Shown: piece after piece, positions 13,373 through 25,565 of the stretch
Numbering within the stretch: the first letter of the stretch is position 1
Layout of the letters: each line of letters begins with the position of its first letter
Assembly: GCA_013397935.1 (NCBI GenBank)
Contig: VZRN01006818.1
Location: 2,696,431-2,760,430, forward strand
Reading direction: 5' to 3'
Length of the DNA: 64,000 bases
Origin: Dasyornis broadbenti
Lineage: Eukaryota; Chordata; Aves; Passeriformes; Dasyornithidae
Notes under the pieces: generated by a model
The model's input: only the letters and a program-made list of their open reading frames with translations
Databases searched by the model: none
What the model was told of the DNA's origin: nothing
Position numbers and translations under genes: made by a program

Positions 13373-15711
13373 TTTGCAAATGTGATGGCAAACTGGGTCT
13401 GAAAACGGAATCTTTGAAAGGCTGTAAATCTTTTTATTTCTTGATTCTCTTTGTAGCTGCAATTCTGAAAGAATTTTTTATCCAGTTTCATTAAAGATTT
13501 TGTAGCAAGCTAAGTGTATTGGAAAATCCATATCCCCCAGTGGTAAACTGGTTAACGGGTCAGCTAACTGTGCATTTTTCCATAGCAGCTACAACCCTGC
13601 CTAGCTAATTCCTTCAGAAGCGCTGATGCACCAGGAACATGGATTTCAAGAGCTGAGGTCTGCTGCCTCATCTTGTCAATGGAAAACATTTTGTGAATCA
13701 ATATCACTCTGAATTTTAAGAGCACGTTGACAGAGCAGGTACAGGGCTTTTTACTACTGTACAAAAAACTATTGGTTTCTACAAATATAATGCTATTTTT
13801 CTGTAGGTGAAAAAATGTAAGGGGATAAAGGTGAATTTTGAAAAGGAAAGTCACTGAGAATGAAGGGTCAGGAAAATATTATCTTCTAACAAAACCTGCA
13901 AATGGTCATTCTGCACTAATATTTTGCTGCTGTACATGAACAAAATTGAAGTACTCTGGCAAAGGTTTTTTCAACCCAGTGTGCCAGGCTACTACCTACA
14001 ACAATTTTATAGAGGCTTTACTCATGCAGCAGCCCAGCCTCATCACCGCTGTGTGCCAGACACCTGCTGAGGGGCACCACCTTGTGCCACGCACAAAAGC
14101 CGCAATTTGCCGCTGGAGATTTGAAGAGCCCTGGCGGGGCCACCCTCTCCCCTCCCTGTTCATGTGCGGGCCGCCTGTGTGGGCTGAGCACTTGGAAAGT
14201 TTCACAAGCACTAATGCCAAGGCTCCTTGCCTGCAGCCCCCCACAAGCCTGAGGCTCATGCGTGGCTGCTTCACTGCCAGCTGGACTGTTCTGAGCTATT
14301 TTCCACCTGTTGTCAGCCCAAACTGGCACAGGACTGCTCTTGGAGTGTCCCTGGACCTGATCATTCTTGCTTTGAAGTAATGATGCCTTTTACCACTGAC
14401 TTCAGACAGCTGGGAGTGAAGCCCTGTTCTAATTTGCATTTAATCAAGAGTATTTTTCTCTTTTCCTTTCTCAGCTTTGCTTCGTGTCGTTTTTCCTTTT
14501 TTTTTTTTTTTGTGGCTATTAAAAATATGCAATAAAAAGGATCTGTTAGTGCTCAGCACTCTAAAATTCAGAACTGTGTTGTTCCCTGGAAGCAATTTCT
14601 GAACTTTCTCTGCTTGACAGTGCCAGTAGATTTTCCAGAGCCAATAATCACAAAATGTCAGCATTGTTAAATAGGCACAATAAATTTTCAAACAGTTTCA
14701 TAACCTGATTTTACCAGACATTAAAAAGGTCAGGCATGAACTGTAAATAAATTCCCATCTCGCAGCTATATGCCTCTTTCGTTAGAGAATAAATTATCAT
14801 TAAGATAAGCAGTCAAACAGTTATTATCCTGTTTTGTTATGGCCCTATATTTTGCTAGTTAGATGGTCAGACTCTCCTGCAAAGATAAGAAGGCTCAGTA
14901 AAAGTATGAAAAGTCCTCTTTTGTAGAAAAGAGTGTGAAGAAAAAAATTTTAGAGAGAATCTTGGATCAAATCTAGGCTATAGAGTTAGGCATCTCCTTT
15001 GTGTGGTTTTCTGGAGCTCTCTGGGGCCAGCTGAGCAGACAACAAAAGAAAGGTCTAAGCAATGAAGTGACGAGCAAAGCAAACCCCTCATCCTCTTTCT
15101 TCTTGGTGCCATGGTGAACATACATTCCTTCTTCGGGAGCCTTCTGGGTTTGTGCCTATGTTCCTGTCAGCAGTAAGATGCACAGCGCCCGTGCTGAAGT
15201 AGAGGGAAGGTGCATGTGCCTTTCATGTCCAGAAGGAGGCGCGGCAGAAAGATGCATCCCACCTCCTCCCCGAGACTGCAGGGCCTCACCGTGTCTGCAG
15301 GCCAATTCAAATGCAGAATTTGCATTTGGGTACAGACAAGACCTGACTTTTACTTCAATGCTCTGTGTGGTCTCAGCACTTGCAAGAACAAATAACTTAG
15401 AAGATCAGAGACGACGAGCTCGACACATGCTCAACAGCTCTTTTGGAAACTGTGTACTATTTCCCCCATGTGTCAGCAATTTAACCAGCTCTGCACTTTG
15501 CCCTATCGGAGCTGGGGCCAGTGAGAGCACGCTTTGAATGTGGTCTGCAGAGCAATTCCTATGGCAGGCTGGAAATCTGGGCTTGGACCTGAAGCTTCCC
15601 TGCAGCCACTGGAGAGCTGGGCCTTCACCTGCCTTTTGCTAAGGACTCATATCCCAGGGTGATTGCTGGTCAGGTTTGCTTGGTGGGAAATTGGCTGTGC
15701 TTTTTGTTCAC
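13373..15711. other. Non-coding unique DNA, small CpG cluster, poly-T
   Basis: No gene is recognised. At 14046-14175 there is a local GC-rich patch with several CpGs, over which long shadow frames open on both strands (102-144 codons). They share no recognisable domain. A T15 run lies at 14497-14511. An AT-rich block at about 14700-14830 has TAAT/ATTA words but is not otherwise distinctive. Confidence 0.55.
14497..14511. repeat. Poly-T run (T15)
   Basis: An uninterrupted T15 run in a pyrimidine-rich context. No adjacent retrocopy is recognised. Confidence 0.85.
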
Positions 15712-15840
15712 AGATTCACAGAATATTTTGAGTTGGAAGGAACCTGCAGGGATCAAGTCCGGCTCTTAAGTGAATGGTCCAAATGGGAGTTGAATCCACA
15801 GCCTTAGGGTTATCAGCACCCCACTCTGACCTACTGAGAG
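15712..15840 (-). mobile_element. tRNA-Ile-headed, CR1-tailed SINE (TguSINE1-like)
   Basis: Read on the minus strand, the first ~62 bases (about 15838 down to 15777) align with a tRNA-Ile gene from the D arm to near the acceptor. They include an A-box-like CTCAGTAGGTCAGAG, an anticodon-loop region CTGATAA (tRNA-Ile genes have CTAATAA or CTGATAA) and a B box GGATTCAACTCC at 15786-15797. The following ~65 bases are a CR1 3' end, reading GGTTCCTTCCAACTCAAAAT and then ATTCTGTG AATCTGTG, the octamer tail. This head-plus-tail structure is that of zebra finch TguSINE1, which would have been mobilised by CR1 enzymes. The first bases of the tRNA head are missing or mutated. It is the strongest taxonomic marker in the window and points to a passerine. 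Confidence 0.88.
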
Positions 15841-18800
15841 TTCCTGCACACTGAGAGGGTTCAGCTGGGGACTTTTCTTGGTCTCCACCATTGCCACATG
15901 AGCCTCAACTTGTGTTTCAACAGTGAGTGAAAACACCGAACCCTTCTGTTGAAAAACAATGGGTCACCAGCTGTATTTCACCTCTGGTTTTAAGCATCAC
16001 TGGAGGACTCGTCAGTTCACCACAGAGAAGGTAGGAGAAGCGGAAGTGGATTAACTCCACAACATTGCCTGCCATCAGGGTGAGCTCCAGGCATAGTAAA
16101 TCCTTGTAGGAATCTGAATACTTGGCATCGCACCAGGGGGAAGAAGGAGCTCAAGTACTCAAACGTGTCTGTGTGGACAGGTCTGAACTCATGTTCACTG
16201 CTAACCACTTCAGACCCCAGTACTGATTTAAGTGGCATTTCTTATAAACAACTATATTAAACTGCTGTGTACCCTTGGATCTGAGTGATATAATTTTGTG
16301 TAGGGCAATCTTTTCTGATTAGGAAGTTCAGAAAAGGCAGAGGTCTTCCTGTACCTTAACTAAACCTTTACTAAGTCGAATCATCCGTCTAAGTTAACCT
16401 ACAGGGGAAAAGGGATACTATCATATTTTATCCACAATTTCCATAATAATTTTCTGTAGAAGTAAAATTACCTTTATGGGGAAGAGGGGTCAGTGGAGGA
16501 GGGGTCTTGGAGGAACAAGATGGTCCTGCCACCACCAGCTCCTCTCCTGGGGATCAGTAGTGCATGGCAGGGAATTTAGGAGTATAAAGGATGAAGTGAA
16601 CGGAATGTAAGTTTAGATGAGGAAAAAATGAAAAATGTAGTCATAGAAAGACTTGGGAAAACAAGGGTAAGAGAGAATCAGGAAGAAAGGAAAAGATGGA
16701 AGGAAGGGACAAAGCAACTGTAGGAGGCATTGAAAATGTCAGAAATCCCTCCCAGAGCAGGAGGAGGGTCCATGCACAGCAGCTGGCTCTGCTTTGTAAG
16801 TGGCAGTGGAACATCCCAAACAGTCTGCATCTGGAACCTTTGCCACCCAGGGCTGGTTCTTCTGAGTAAACTGGGACTCGCAGAACACATGGAAAGGCTT
16901 AGCTGTGAATTGCTCAGACTGTCAAGATTACCTGTTACCAGGGTCTTTTGGAGCAGCAAGGAAAAGATGAAGAAAGGCAATTATTCTTTCATGCATTACA
17001 AGAGTTTCTGTCTGCCCCACAGGCACTCCTGCTGAGGCCACCTGAAGATTTACACTGCAGTCATAACAAAGTAGATTTTTCTGCATTCTTCCATATGCAA
17101 TATAAAAAAAAAATTGTGTGATATCCTACCAGATAAAACAGGAACTTTTTAAGGACATGCTGTAGGTGTCTATTAAAATGTACCACGTTGATCTGTCACC
17201 CTGATGTGTGTTGTGTAGAGCATCTCTTCAGCTACTAGGCTGAGGAATGCTCCAAGGCTGACTTTTCCAAAGGAAGAACTCTTGTAAAATGAAAAAACCC
17301 AACCAGATGAAGGCTGCAAACTTTACAGACAGCTGTTCTCGGATGTAAATATATTTTCTTTGGTGCAATAGAAAGTTGAGATTAGGAATGAAATCTTTCC
17401 CCAGCATTCATGTGGGGCACAAAGCTGAATGGAGACAACTGAGACAGCACGAAGTTTCTCAGAACCGGTAGCTTAATCAGAGGAAGAAAAATAGTTTGTC
17501 AACATTTTAATTGACCAGAATAACTTGTTATTTGATTAATTGATTAATCAGTGTGTTTGCATGGCATGAAACAGCCCATGCTGATATAGCATAGGAAGGT
17601 GCTACAGGAGGTGATTTTGCCCAGATGCTCTGGGTGACCTTCACATGAGGCATCCCCAGGACCAGCCAGTGTGGCTCCATGTAGGGGCCAGGGCCCCGCT
17701 GTGCTGGTGCTCAGGGGCACCCTGCCCTGCCCTTGCTGGTTTGTTTAACCTGGGCTTTGTGCCAGGCAGTGCCCCAGAGCTGGAGCTGTCTCCGTCCCAG
17801 GGTGCCTGGTTCAGCCACACCAGCAAGCTCCTGCTCAGATGGTGACCACCAAATCAGAGGAGCAGACCAGCAAGTCCACCTGCCTGCCCAGCCCTGCTGG
17901 GCCAGTGGCACCAGGGGAGCTTGTCAAAGGTGGTTTTCTTACCACTGGTTTGGAAAGTCGGTGTAATTTTAATAACTGATTCCTCTGAGCCAGCCCAAAC
18001 TGCCTCTGACAGCTCACAGAAACCTGTCTTAGAAAAATGACGCAGTGCCCTGTTGACTCAGCCCTTCCATCAGGTGTGTTTGATGGGAACACCAGCCCTG
18101 CTGTTCACAGGGACGGGAGCTTGGCTTGTGTCCTCCCCAAGTGCTGCAGCTGGCAAATCACTGCTCATAAATAGTTTTTCCAAAGACAACCTCCTCCCTC
18201 TATAAGGAAGATTTATTGTGGAAAATGTTTCAAAGTATGGTTATATAGCATCTGGCATAAATTGCCCACACAGAGTAACTGGACAGTTGGATGATCAATT
18301 AATGCTGGCTGCTCTCCATCCTATTGTTTCGAAGTTATCAGGTAATGGATGGTTCATGTGCTCTATGCATTATATAAATAAGTTAGTTTATGTCTAGGAA
18401 AATATGTCTTGTCCATGAAGCAGAGAATTACTGGCTGTGTGGCTCAGAGATGCCTCTAAACCATTTCAGTCAAGTGTAATAAATTAGGATACAGTGAAAG
18501 AATTTATTTTCTTCATCATTGCTGTTATTTGATTCAGCTACTGCAAAGATCTGTGTGAAATTCTATTGCCTGTACAAATATTACAACATAAATTTTAGAG
18601 TAAGACAAAAAGAAATTATGTGAGATCAGAAACAATAGCTGTACTGCTGTAGGAAGGCTTAATGGGGTATTTGCTTACATTGTGTCAAAGAAACAGAAAT
18701 TTCATACTGCTTTTGCTCAGATAACCAAAATTTTATATTTTTAAGCTATTACTATTAGCTAAATTCTCTAAAGAGAGACTTTTCCCTAAAAGAGAGCACT

Positions 18801-19308
18801 GAAAACACCTCCCAATGCCTGACCACATTTGAAGTCAATGTTGAAATTCTGCTGAGTTACAGAACAGCATGATTTTTCCCCAGATGTTTCTGTTCTGCAC
18901 TGAAGCATGTGGCTACACTTCTGAAAGCAGTTAAATTACTATTGCAAAGAAGTTGCCACCCATTGAGATGCTTAGTTTGCCTTAACTCTGATTTTTTTGG
19001 ATGTATTTGACGATGTGATTGTAACCAGAGAGTCTTTAGATTAACTGCTTGTCAAAAACATTGACTTCCCTTAGAGTTTTCTGCTGTTCGCTTTTACTTT
19101 TATTAAGAACCCTTTCTGTATGGGGCCAGCAATTAAAAAAAATCTTCTTTTTAATTATTGGATCAAATTATCCATGTTTCCATCACAGATTTCTTTGTTA
19201 AAAAGCATAAGCTTTCTTTTTACGAGCAGTGCATCAACAAGTCAAAGCCATTTCTTACTCTAAAACACCTTAACCACCCCCAGAGCGACACTATTGAATT
19301 CCTCTGTG
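15841..19308. other. Non-coding unique DNA, no gene recognised
   Basis: No gene or dated repeat is recognised. A purine-rich tract lies at about 16664-16712. A moderately GC-rich stretch at 17640-17930 opens overlapping frames of 60-85 codons on both strands, typical of chance. From about 18220 to 18610 the DNA becomes AT-rich with enhancer-like motifs, listed separately. Confidence 0.55.
18225..18605. promoter_or_regulatory. Candidate conserved AT-rich regulatory block
   Basis: A repeat-free AT-rich stretch with CAATTAATG near 18296, TGCATTATATAAATA near 18366, and TTATTTGATTCAGC near 18525. These resemble homeodomain, POU and TATA-like sites. No ORF of note crosses it. Its composition resembles deeply conserved vertebrate non-coding elements, but conservation itself is not visible here. 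Confidence 0.22.
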
Positions 19309-19378
19309 TACCCACAGCATATAGTAGAGGGGAATATTATACCCACAGCATATAGTAGAGGGGGCTATTATACCCATA
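19309..19378. repeat. 31-bp minisatellite, about 2.3 copies
   Basis: A unit starting TACCCACAGCATATAGTAGA is repeated with period 31 at 19309 and 19340, and a third partial copy (TACCCATA) starts at 19371. The two full copies differ at only a few positions near the unit end (GGGGAATATTA against GGGGGCTATTA), so the duplication is fairly young. Confidence 0.92.
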
Positions 19379-22300
19379 AATGAATTGCATTATCCATGGG
19401 GGATGTTAAAAAGGTAATGAAAAGTTAATGTGGTATTTGCTTCTTTTTTATATACTCATTAAAATGATTTATAACCATGATGTTTATCTAAAACAACAAT
19501 TAGAATATTAGATTAAGTGTTTGCTTTTGATGTGGTACATGTAATTTTGTAGGAAGCCAGAACACCATTTCAGTCCAGTGCATAGGGAATTGAGAGAACA
19601 ACTTCAGTTGTTTCTCAGTTAATTACTGTTCTCATTCGCCTCACCCCCACTCTGAAAATGTCTCTCAATTAGAGGGGCCCGGTACAGGATGGTGCTGATG
19701 TTTAACATCTTACAAAGTTGAATTGCTGGTGTTTCCATAGGAAACAAAATCTACTGAATGTTTCAAATGCAGACCGGGGATTAGACACCAAGTGAAACGA
19801 CAGCAACTCTGTGTTCGCAGGGGGTTTGTTTGTGCCTCGTGTGAAACGAGGCGCTGGAGGAAGCCCAGGCTCCCAGCAGGGAGGTGTCTGTCCCGCAGAC
19901 AGCAAGCTAGGACAGGCTGGGAACCTACTTGACACCCCACAGGACACCTGCCCCACAGGCACTGCTGGGCTGTGGTGTTTTCACCTGCTGTTGAAGTCTG
20001 ACAGCTTCCTTCCAACGTTGGGACCCCACGTGCTGGGTTCAGCAAGCCAGTGAGTCACGGCTGGGACAGAGCAGTGGTGTACGAGATGTTGGGTCGTAGA
20101 TCTAAGGGGACAGTGCGGCACTGCCCTACAGATGTGTGAGACAAGCAGATGTGTGGTGAGACGCACGCCTCATGTGTGAGACTTGAAGGGTCTGAAGGGC
20201 AGCAAGAGGGCAGTGGGGAGGAAAGCCATGGGCTTGGCAGCAGCTCTCTCTCCATGTCTTCCTTGAGGCACTGGAGGCAGGGCTCACCCTCTTGCCAGGC
20301 ACAGCTATGGACGCAGGGCCCTTAAGGGAACCAACAGCATGAACAGATCCTGGTTTTGGGATCTCGCTCAAGTCACATCTTCAGCATTGCATAGTGTGGG
20401 TAAAGCACTGTCCTCTCTGCAGGATGGTCACAACCCTGTGAGTGGTGGAAGGTGTACGTCTCTCCCAGCCCAGACCTTTGACAGAAACAGACCAGGGCTG
20501 TTCTTTCCAGCAGCTTTACGAAAACGTCACGCACAGGGTAGTGTTTTACCCCAATCTTGGATCATTCGGTGTTATGTGCTCCCAGAAACAGAAAGAGAAA
20601 GCACTGTGCAGTTCCTTTGGAAAGCAAAAGCTCAATTCACAGAGGAAAACGCTTAACAAATAATAGACTGATACACAGAGGCTGTGAGGAGTTCTGTCAG
20701 CCAGCAGGACCTGCAGCAGCTGCCTAGGGCTGCTCTCATGGGCCTCTGCACCAGTGGAGCTCATAATCTCCAGCATCTTCCTCTACTCTCCTGGCTCCCA
20801 CTCACCCCTCCGAAGGTGATGGCACATGGGACAATACCACACTAAAATCTTTGTACATAGATGTAGAAATAGCTCCTAAGCAGACAGCAGCTCTACCCCA
20901 TTTCTGGGTGGGTTTGAGTAATTTCATATCACTTTTCTCTCCTGCCCTCTCTGTGTATGTGCAGAAATGACCAAAATCTGTGGCTTCTTGCTCAGGGAAA
21001 AGAAAATCAGATGCAAAGAAAGTGTGTAATTTCCAGTACATCTGCCCTCACAGTCCAGGAATCAGTGACCACCTTTGACTAGTGTGGGAAGCTGTGCAAC
21101 AAACTGGATCTTTGATGGGTGGGCTGGAATTCCTATGAACTGCAAGAAAAAAATAACAGAAATATCTGACTGTCCTGAATGATGTTTCTCAAGCCACTGA
21201 TCCAGCCCCAGTAGTGGTGAAAAGCCTATTCTGTGTATGACAATACGAGCAGCTGGGCATGCACCTGCTGCCAGAGCAGAGAGGGGCAGGCAGCTCCTCT
21301 CCTGTGGCTTGGGCAACAACAAACCATACACAGGGCTGGGGAAATGCAGACAAGTGAAGTGGATCATAGGACCGTGGCAAAGGTGATGTTATTTCCCCAG
21401 CTTTTTCTGGGGAGATTAGGGTAGACAAAGAGGTGCTGTATGGCAAGAAAACTGAGGGAAATGAAGAGGAGCAAGTTGGAGGCCAGGAACAAAGTGGAGC
21501 TCTGATGAAGAGGTGCCGAGGGAAGGGTAAAGCAAATTCTGGCCTGAAGAAAATCCTTCCCCTGGAGGGATGCTACTTGACTTTCACCTGCTGGTTCCTA
21601 AATGATTATGTGAGGACTGTGAGTGGCACACCAGTGATGTTCAGCAGTGTGGGAAAGGTATAAAACCCCCTCTGCCTTAATGTAGGGAGTTTTGTCTTGG
21701 CAGCGATGAGTTGTAATTAAGCCTTCATTCTCACAAGCCTTTAGCTATCTGCTTCTGTTTAGCTTCTAACTCAGGATCAACTAAGATCAAACATATCATC
21801 AGCAGCCTTTCCAAAGCTGACAGTAGCACAAAGACAACACCAGTGTCCTCATATGTGGGCATAAGCAGCATGTCTTCCCTAGGGTGAATTCAGTTGCAAT
21901 AACAGCTTGTGTTCTTCACCCGTATTACAGGGATGCCCAGCAGCCTGCCAGCATTTGTGTCAGCATTTTTTTTATAGATTCATTTTTATTTCTTGACTGA
22001 CAAAGTGCCAAATGCATGTGGTGATGCCTCTCAGCTGAACAGAAAGATGTGAGAAACTGTGTTTTTCTGCTCCTAGTAACTGAAGAGACATGTTGGCTGA
22101 GTTTCAGAAAAGTAGATCAGATGCTGAAGTTCACGTCACTGAAGGTATTTTGGAGTGTCTGACATCTCAGTTAATCCTTTTTTCCATACAGGAAAAGCTG
22201 AGTTTGAAAGTTTGGGTGTGACCAGACTCATGGGCATGAGCTGGGCCACACTGAAAACAAACCAGTCATTATGGCTCATTGCAGACATGGTATTTGATGC

Positions 22301-23200
22301 CTTTGTGTCTGTGGACTGATTCTTCATTGCACTAATTTAATGTAATGCTGCTTCAACTGCATGAAAGTGTGCTCAAGTAGAGCAGGCACAACCTGCTCCT
22401 CTTCCTTCCCACTGAGTGGCCTGAAATAAGGGCTCCTCTGCTTGTTCCCAGCTCCCAGCAAGATGGACCAGAGCACATCCAGGCTGGAGGATGCTGTAGT
22501 CTCACTGTGTCTTTTTCTTGGCTCTGGGACCAAAAAAAAAAAGTTTGCTGATTCTCAGCAAAGTGTATTCCTACCCCATCCCATTCCCTGACTGGGTGTC
22601 ATGGCACTAGGCTTGGTCTTTGGTTTGCATCTCCCTCTTTCCTGTGTCTCCCTCATCAGAGCAAATGCCACAGCATCAGCTCTGCATCTTCCCTCAAGGG
22701 CTTCATGGAACTTCCAGGGCTTCTATCAGACTTTCATTCCCCATCTCATTTGACCAAAAGTGGTTGCTGTTTTTGCCAAATATTGTTACTATGCAACATA
22801 ACAGCAAATAGCTGGGTGTGATGTTGGATGGAGTTTGTTGCAACAGCTTTAACTGTGATAAAAAACATATGCTTAATGTTATTTTTAGACTTGTGTATGT
22901 TAAGAGGTCATAAAGTTTTAATCTAAATACAGCTTTGTATAAACACACAGCTCTCAAGCACCTTAACACTGAGATCTGTACGTCTCCCCAGGTTCAAGCT
23001 TGCTTACACAATGGAAAAGTCAGAGTTAATGCAGAAACTAAGAAGTCCTTTCATATTCCCTTGCTGATTTTGTTTTTCTTCACTTAACACCTTTTCGGTA
23101 AGAAAATCATTGTGGTGACTGATGGGTCTGGTGGACCAGTGAGTTGAGCTGCTGGGAGGTAGTGATCGCTGTGGTTCAGGCTAAGACTTGCAGCTGGCCT
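19379..23200. other. Non-coding unique DNA with a CpG-denser patch
   Basis: No gene is recognised. The segment at about 19795-20180 has more CpG than its surroundings and many short open frames on both strands (60-111 codons), none with a recognisable domain. The rest is ordinary unique DNA with an A11 run near 22533-22543. Confidence 0.55.
19795..20180. other. CpG-denser patch, possible small CpG island
   Basis: CpG occurs here at clearly higher density than in the surrounding tens of kilobases (for example ACGAGGCG, CCCGCAG, CCACGTG, GTCGTAG, GACGCACGCC). It includes a 7-bp stem, GCCTCGT at 19834-19840 with ACGAGGC at 19846-19852. There is no TATA box, start site or exon that I can support. 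It may be a weak orphan CpG island or a GC-rich old repeat. Confidence 0.3.
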
Positions 23201-23235
23201 CATCCATCCATCCATCCATCCATCCATCCATCCAT
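23201..23235. repeat. (CATC)n microsatellite
   Basis: Nearly nine tandem CATC units without interruption. On the opposite strand it reads GATG. It creates spurious Ser-Ile-His-Pro and Met-Asp-Gly-Trp repeats in translated frames, which should not be taken as protein. Confidence 0.97.
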
Positions 23236-25470
23236 GGGCCGCTCTGTACTGGATCTCATATTGCTCTTCTGAGAAATCCCCTTTATCTCGTTGCCTTGTC
23301 TTCTGCAGGGAACATGATGAGTATTGCATGTCCCTGCCCAGTGTTTTCCTCTATCCCTTCTCCTTTTCGTGTGTGTGTGCAGGTCTGCAAGCACACACAC
23401 GTTTGTTAACCTATACTTCACTTTGTGTTTAGCAGTTGCACTCCTTCAAGTCAAGCAGCACTCTCATATTTTTTCTAACTCACAGCAATCTGTTTGACCT
23501 TTCTTGAAACTTTGGACTTAAGCTCAAGTTTCATTAGTCCTAAAGAACTGAGACTTTGCACTTGGGGTTCAAAGATCCAGTGCTAGCAGGTGTGTAAGAT
23601 CATAGAGGTGGCTTAGGTAGCATCTGAAGGGGAGGCTTGTAAGGTGGCCCACAGCAACCTCCTCCTGTTTTCTCTGCCCTTTCACAGAGATAAAACCTCC
23701 AAGAGCAACACTGGAGAAATTAAAATATTGTCTTAGTTTATTTTCCAAAAAGCAGTTGATTTTTAAATCTGTTGAAATTAATAAACTTTTAAACAGTGGC
23801 TTCATTAACACACTACCATGAAGAGAGATTGTTTTTAATCTGGAGTTGTGCTGATTTTTAGCTGACATCTCCTGGCTTCTCTGCAAATCTGTTGCTTGTT
23901 TCTCAGGATCGTTCTGCCCTCCTCTGTGAGTATCAAAGGCAGCTGCTCTTATTGCAGGTCTTTTGTCACTGACTGGAGAAATTTTCCCCAGTAATCCTGT
24001 TGGAGGCAGCAAACAACAAAGAAATGGCTCAAACGCAACGAGGCCGCCTATCCACGAGGAAACCTGCAGCACTTCAGTCACAGCAAAGCTATTTGTAAAA
24101 CGTGTGCAAAATACTCAAGTCGGTGGCAGCAGGAAGGTGACCTGGCACAGGAGATCGCAATGCTTTAACCCGTGCTGTATTCACCTCCTGCCCAGCTCCA
24201 GCTCTACCTGCTGCCCACAGCGCTGCTCCTGTGCAATGGCTTTCGTCATTCTCACTTCTGCATCTGCCTAGTCCTCAGAGATTTTAACTTAATGAAATCA
24301 TTCCCCTTGTTTCAGAAGGAACTTGGCTTTTCCTGGTATCCCATGCTGCTGCCACATGCCCGAGGGCAGGCATTTCAACTTGTCACTCATTGTGAATGCA
24401 AAAAGAGGATATCTATGCCGCTAAGGGGACACTGCTCACATTTAGAATCTTAGATGCTTCCCTAGCATAGCTCAACTCCCCAGGGTACTGGCGGCCATGA
24501 AGTTGTGCTGGCAGAGACGTCAGCCCTCTTCATGTCACACTCGTATCTTTGGCATTTTAATGGCCTCTCGGGATCACACAGGGGTGGTGCTGGAAAAGAA
24601 AGGTTACCAGGGAAGTACTGTAGTCTCAACTACAGAGGAGAATGAAAGAAGCCAGCACGTCAGACAGATGATTCTCACAAAATTATATGTATTTTCGGGT
24701 GAAATTCACAGAAGTCAATGGTTTTTACTTACCACAGGATTCCGGTAAGAGAAAGTCAGGTACACAACACTCACCAGAGATGGTTTTGACTTCTGCCAAT
24801 GGATTAAATTATTTTTCCCTCAAGGGTCTGTCTGAAGGCTTCATCACCAGGAAGCGCCTCATCACACCTCAGAAAAACCCCAATATTGCTGATGATGATG
24901 CAGTCTTTATGAGCACTGTGAGGACATTTCAGGTGACACAGAGCAATACTTTTCAGTGGTGACCACGAGACCAAATTCATCCCTTCTTACATCACTTCAT
25001 CGCAGAGGTGGTCCCCTGGGAAATGAAGCAGAGAAGCAAAACTCTAATCCTGACAATGCATCTCTTTTTGCCAACAAGCACAGAATAAGAGGTAAATGAA
25101 GATAGAATGTAAACCATTGTTGATCTCTTTGGTTTTCCTGGCTGCTAGGAGGGAAATCTGTTTGTCTTTATTTCCTTCTCTTTCCTTGATCTTGGCTGAT
25201 CACTGGAGACAGGTTTTGACCACTGCCTGTTTGCCACCAGCTCCTGTTCTCCCTGACAGCTGAGTGCCCAGTGCTGCTGGCACTGGCAGCTGTGGGGCTG
25301 AGTGAAAAGGAACGATAGTCAGGCTTCTGGTCTCCACTACTGCCCTGTAAGAATAATAATTTCTTTCCAAACCTTCTTTAAATACACTGATCCAAATGAG
25401 GTTCATTCCAGAAGAGCAGATCCAGGACATAGTGTACTTAATTCTCAGTCGCCAAAACTCAACTGAGAGG
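23236..25470. other. Non-coding unique DNA, no gene recognised
   Basis: No gene is recognised. A minus-strand frame of 170 codons at 23569-24081 has no recognisable domain or repeat origin and overlaps plus-strand frames. A TG/CA hairpin sits at 23368-23401. Confidence 0.5.
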
Positions 25471-25565
25471 TCTCGAGGCAACGCAATCGCAGCTGTCCCT
25501 GCTCTTAGTGGAGAGTTGGACGTGATGACCTCTGCAGGGTCCCCTTGAGCCTAAATTTTCCTATG
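25471..25565 (+). mobile_element. CR1 LINE 3' terminal fragment
   Basis: A short 5'-truncated CR1 end on the plus strand. AGCTGTCCCTGCTC, then AGTTGGACGTGATGACCTCT, then a degraded GGTCCC...CCTAAATT and a decayed octamer (TTCCTATGAG) follow the order of the avian CR1 3' end. It is strongly diverged, so it is an old copy. Confidence 0.8.

Noticed and set aside
15777..15838. Possible functional tRNA-Ile gene on the minus strand
   Set aside because: The acceptor stem is lost and the unit continues into a CR1 tail, so it is a SINE head.
23188..23421. ORFs with Ser-Ile-His-Pro or Met-Asp-Gly-Trp repeats
   Set aside because: These are translations of the CATC microsatellite, not repeat proteins.
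23569..24081. 170-codon open frame on the minus strand
   Set aside because: No homology that I recognise and no supporting context. A codon-substitution test would be needed to revive it.
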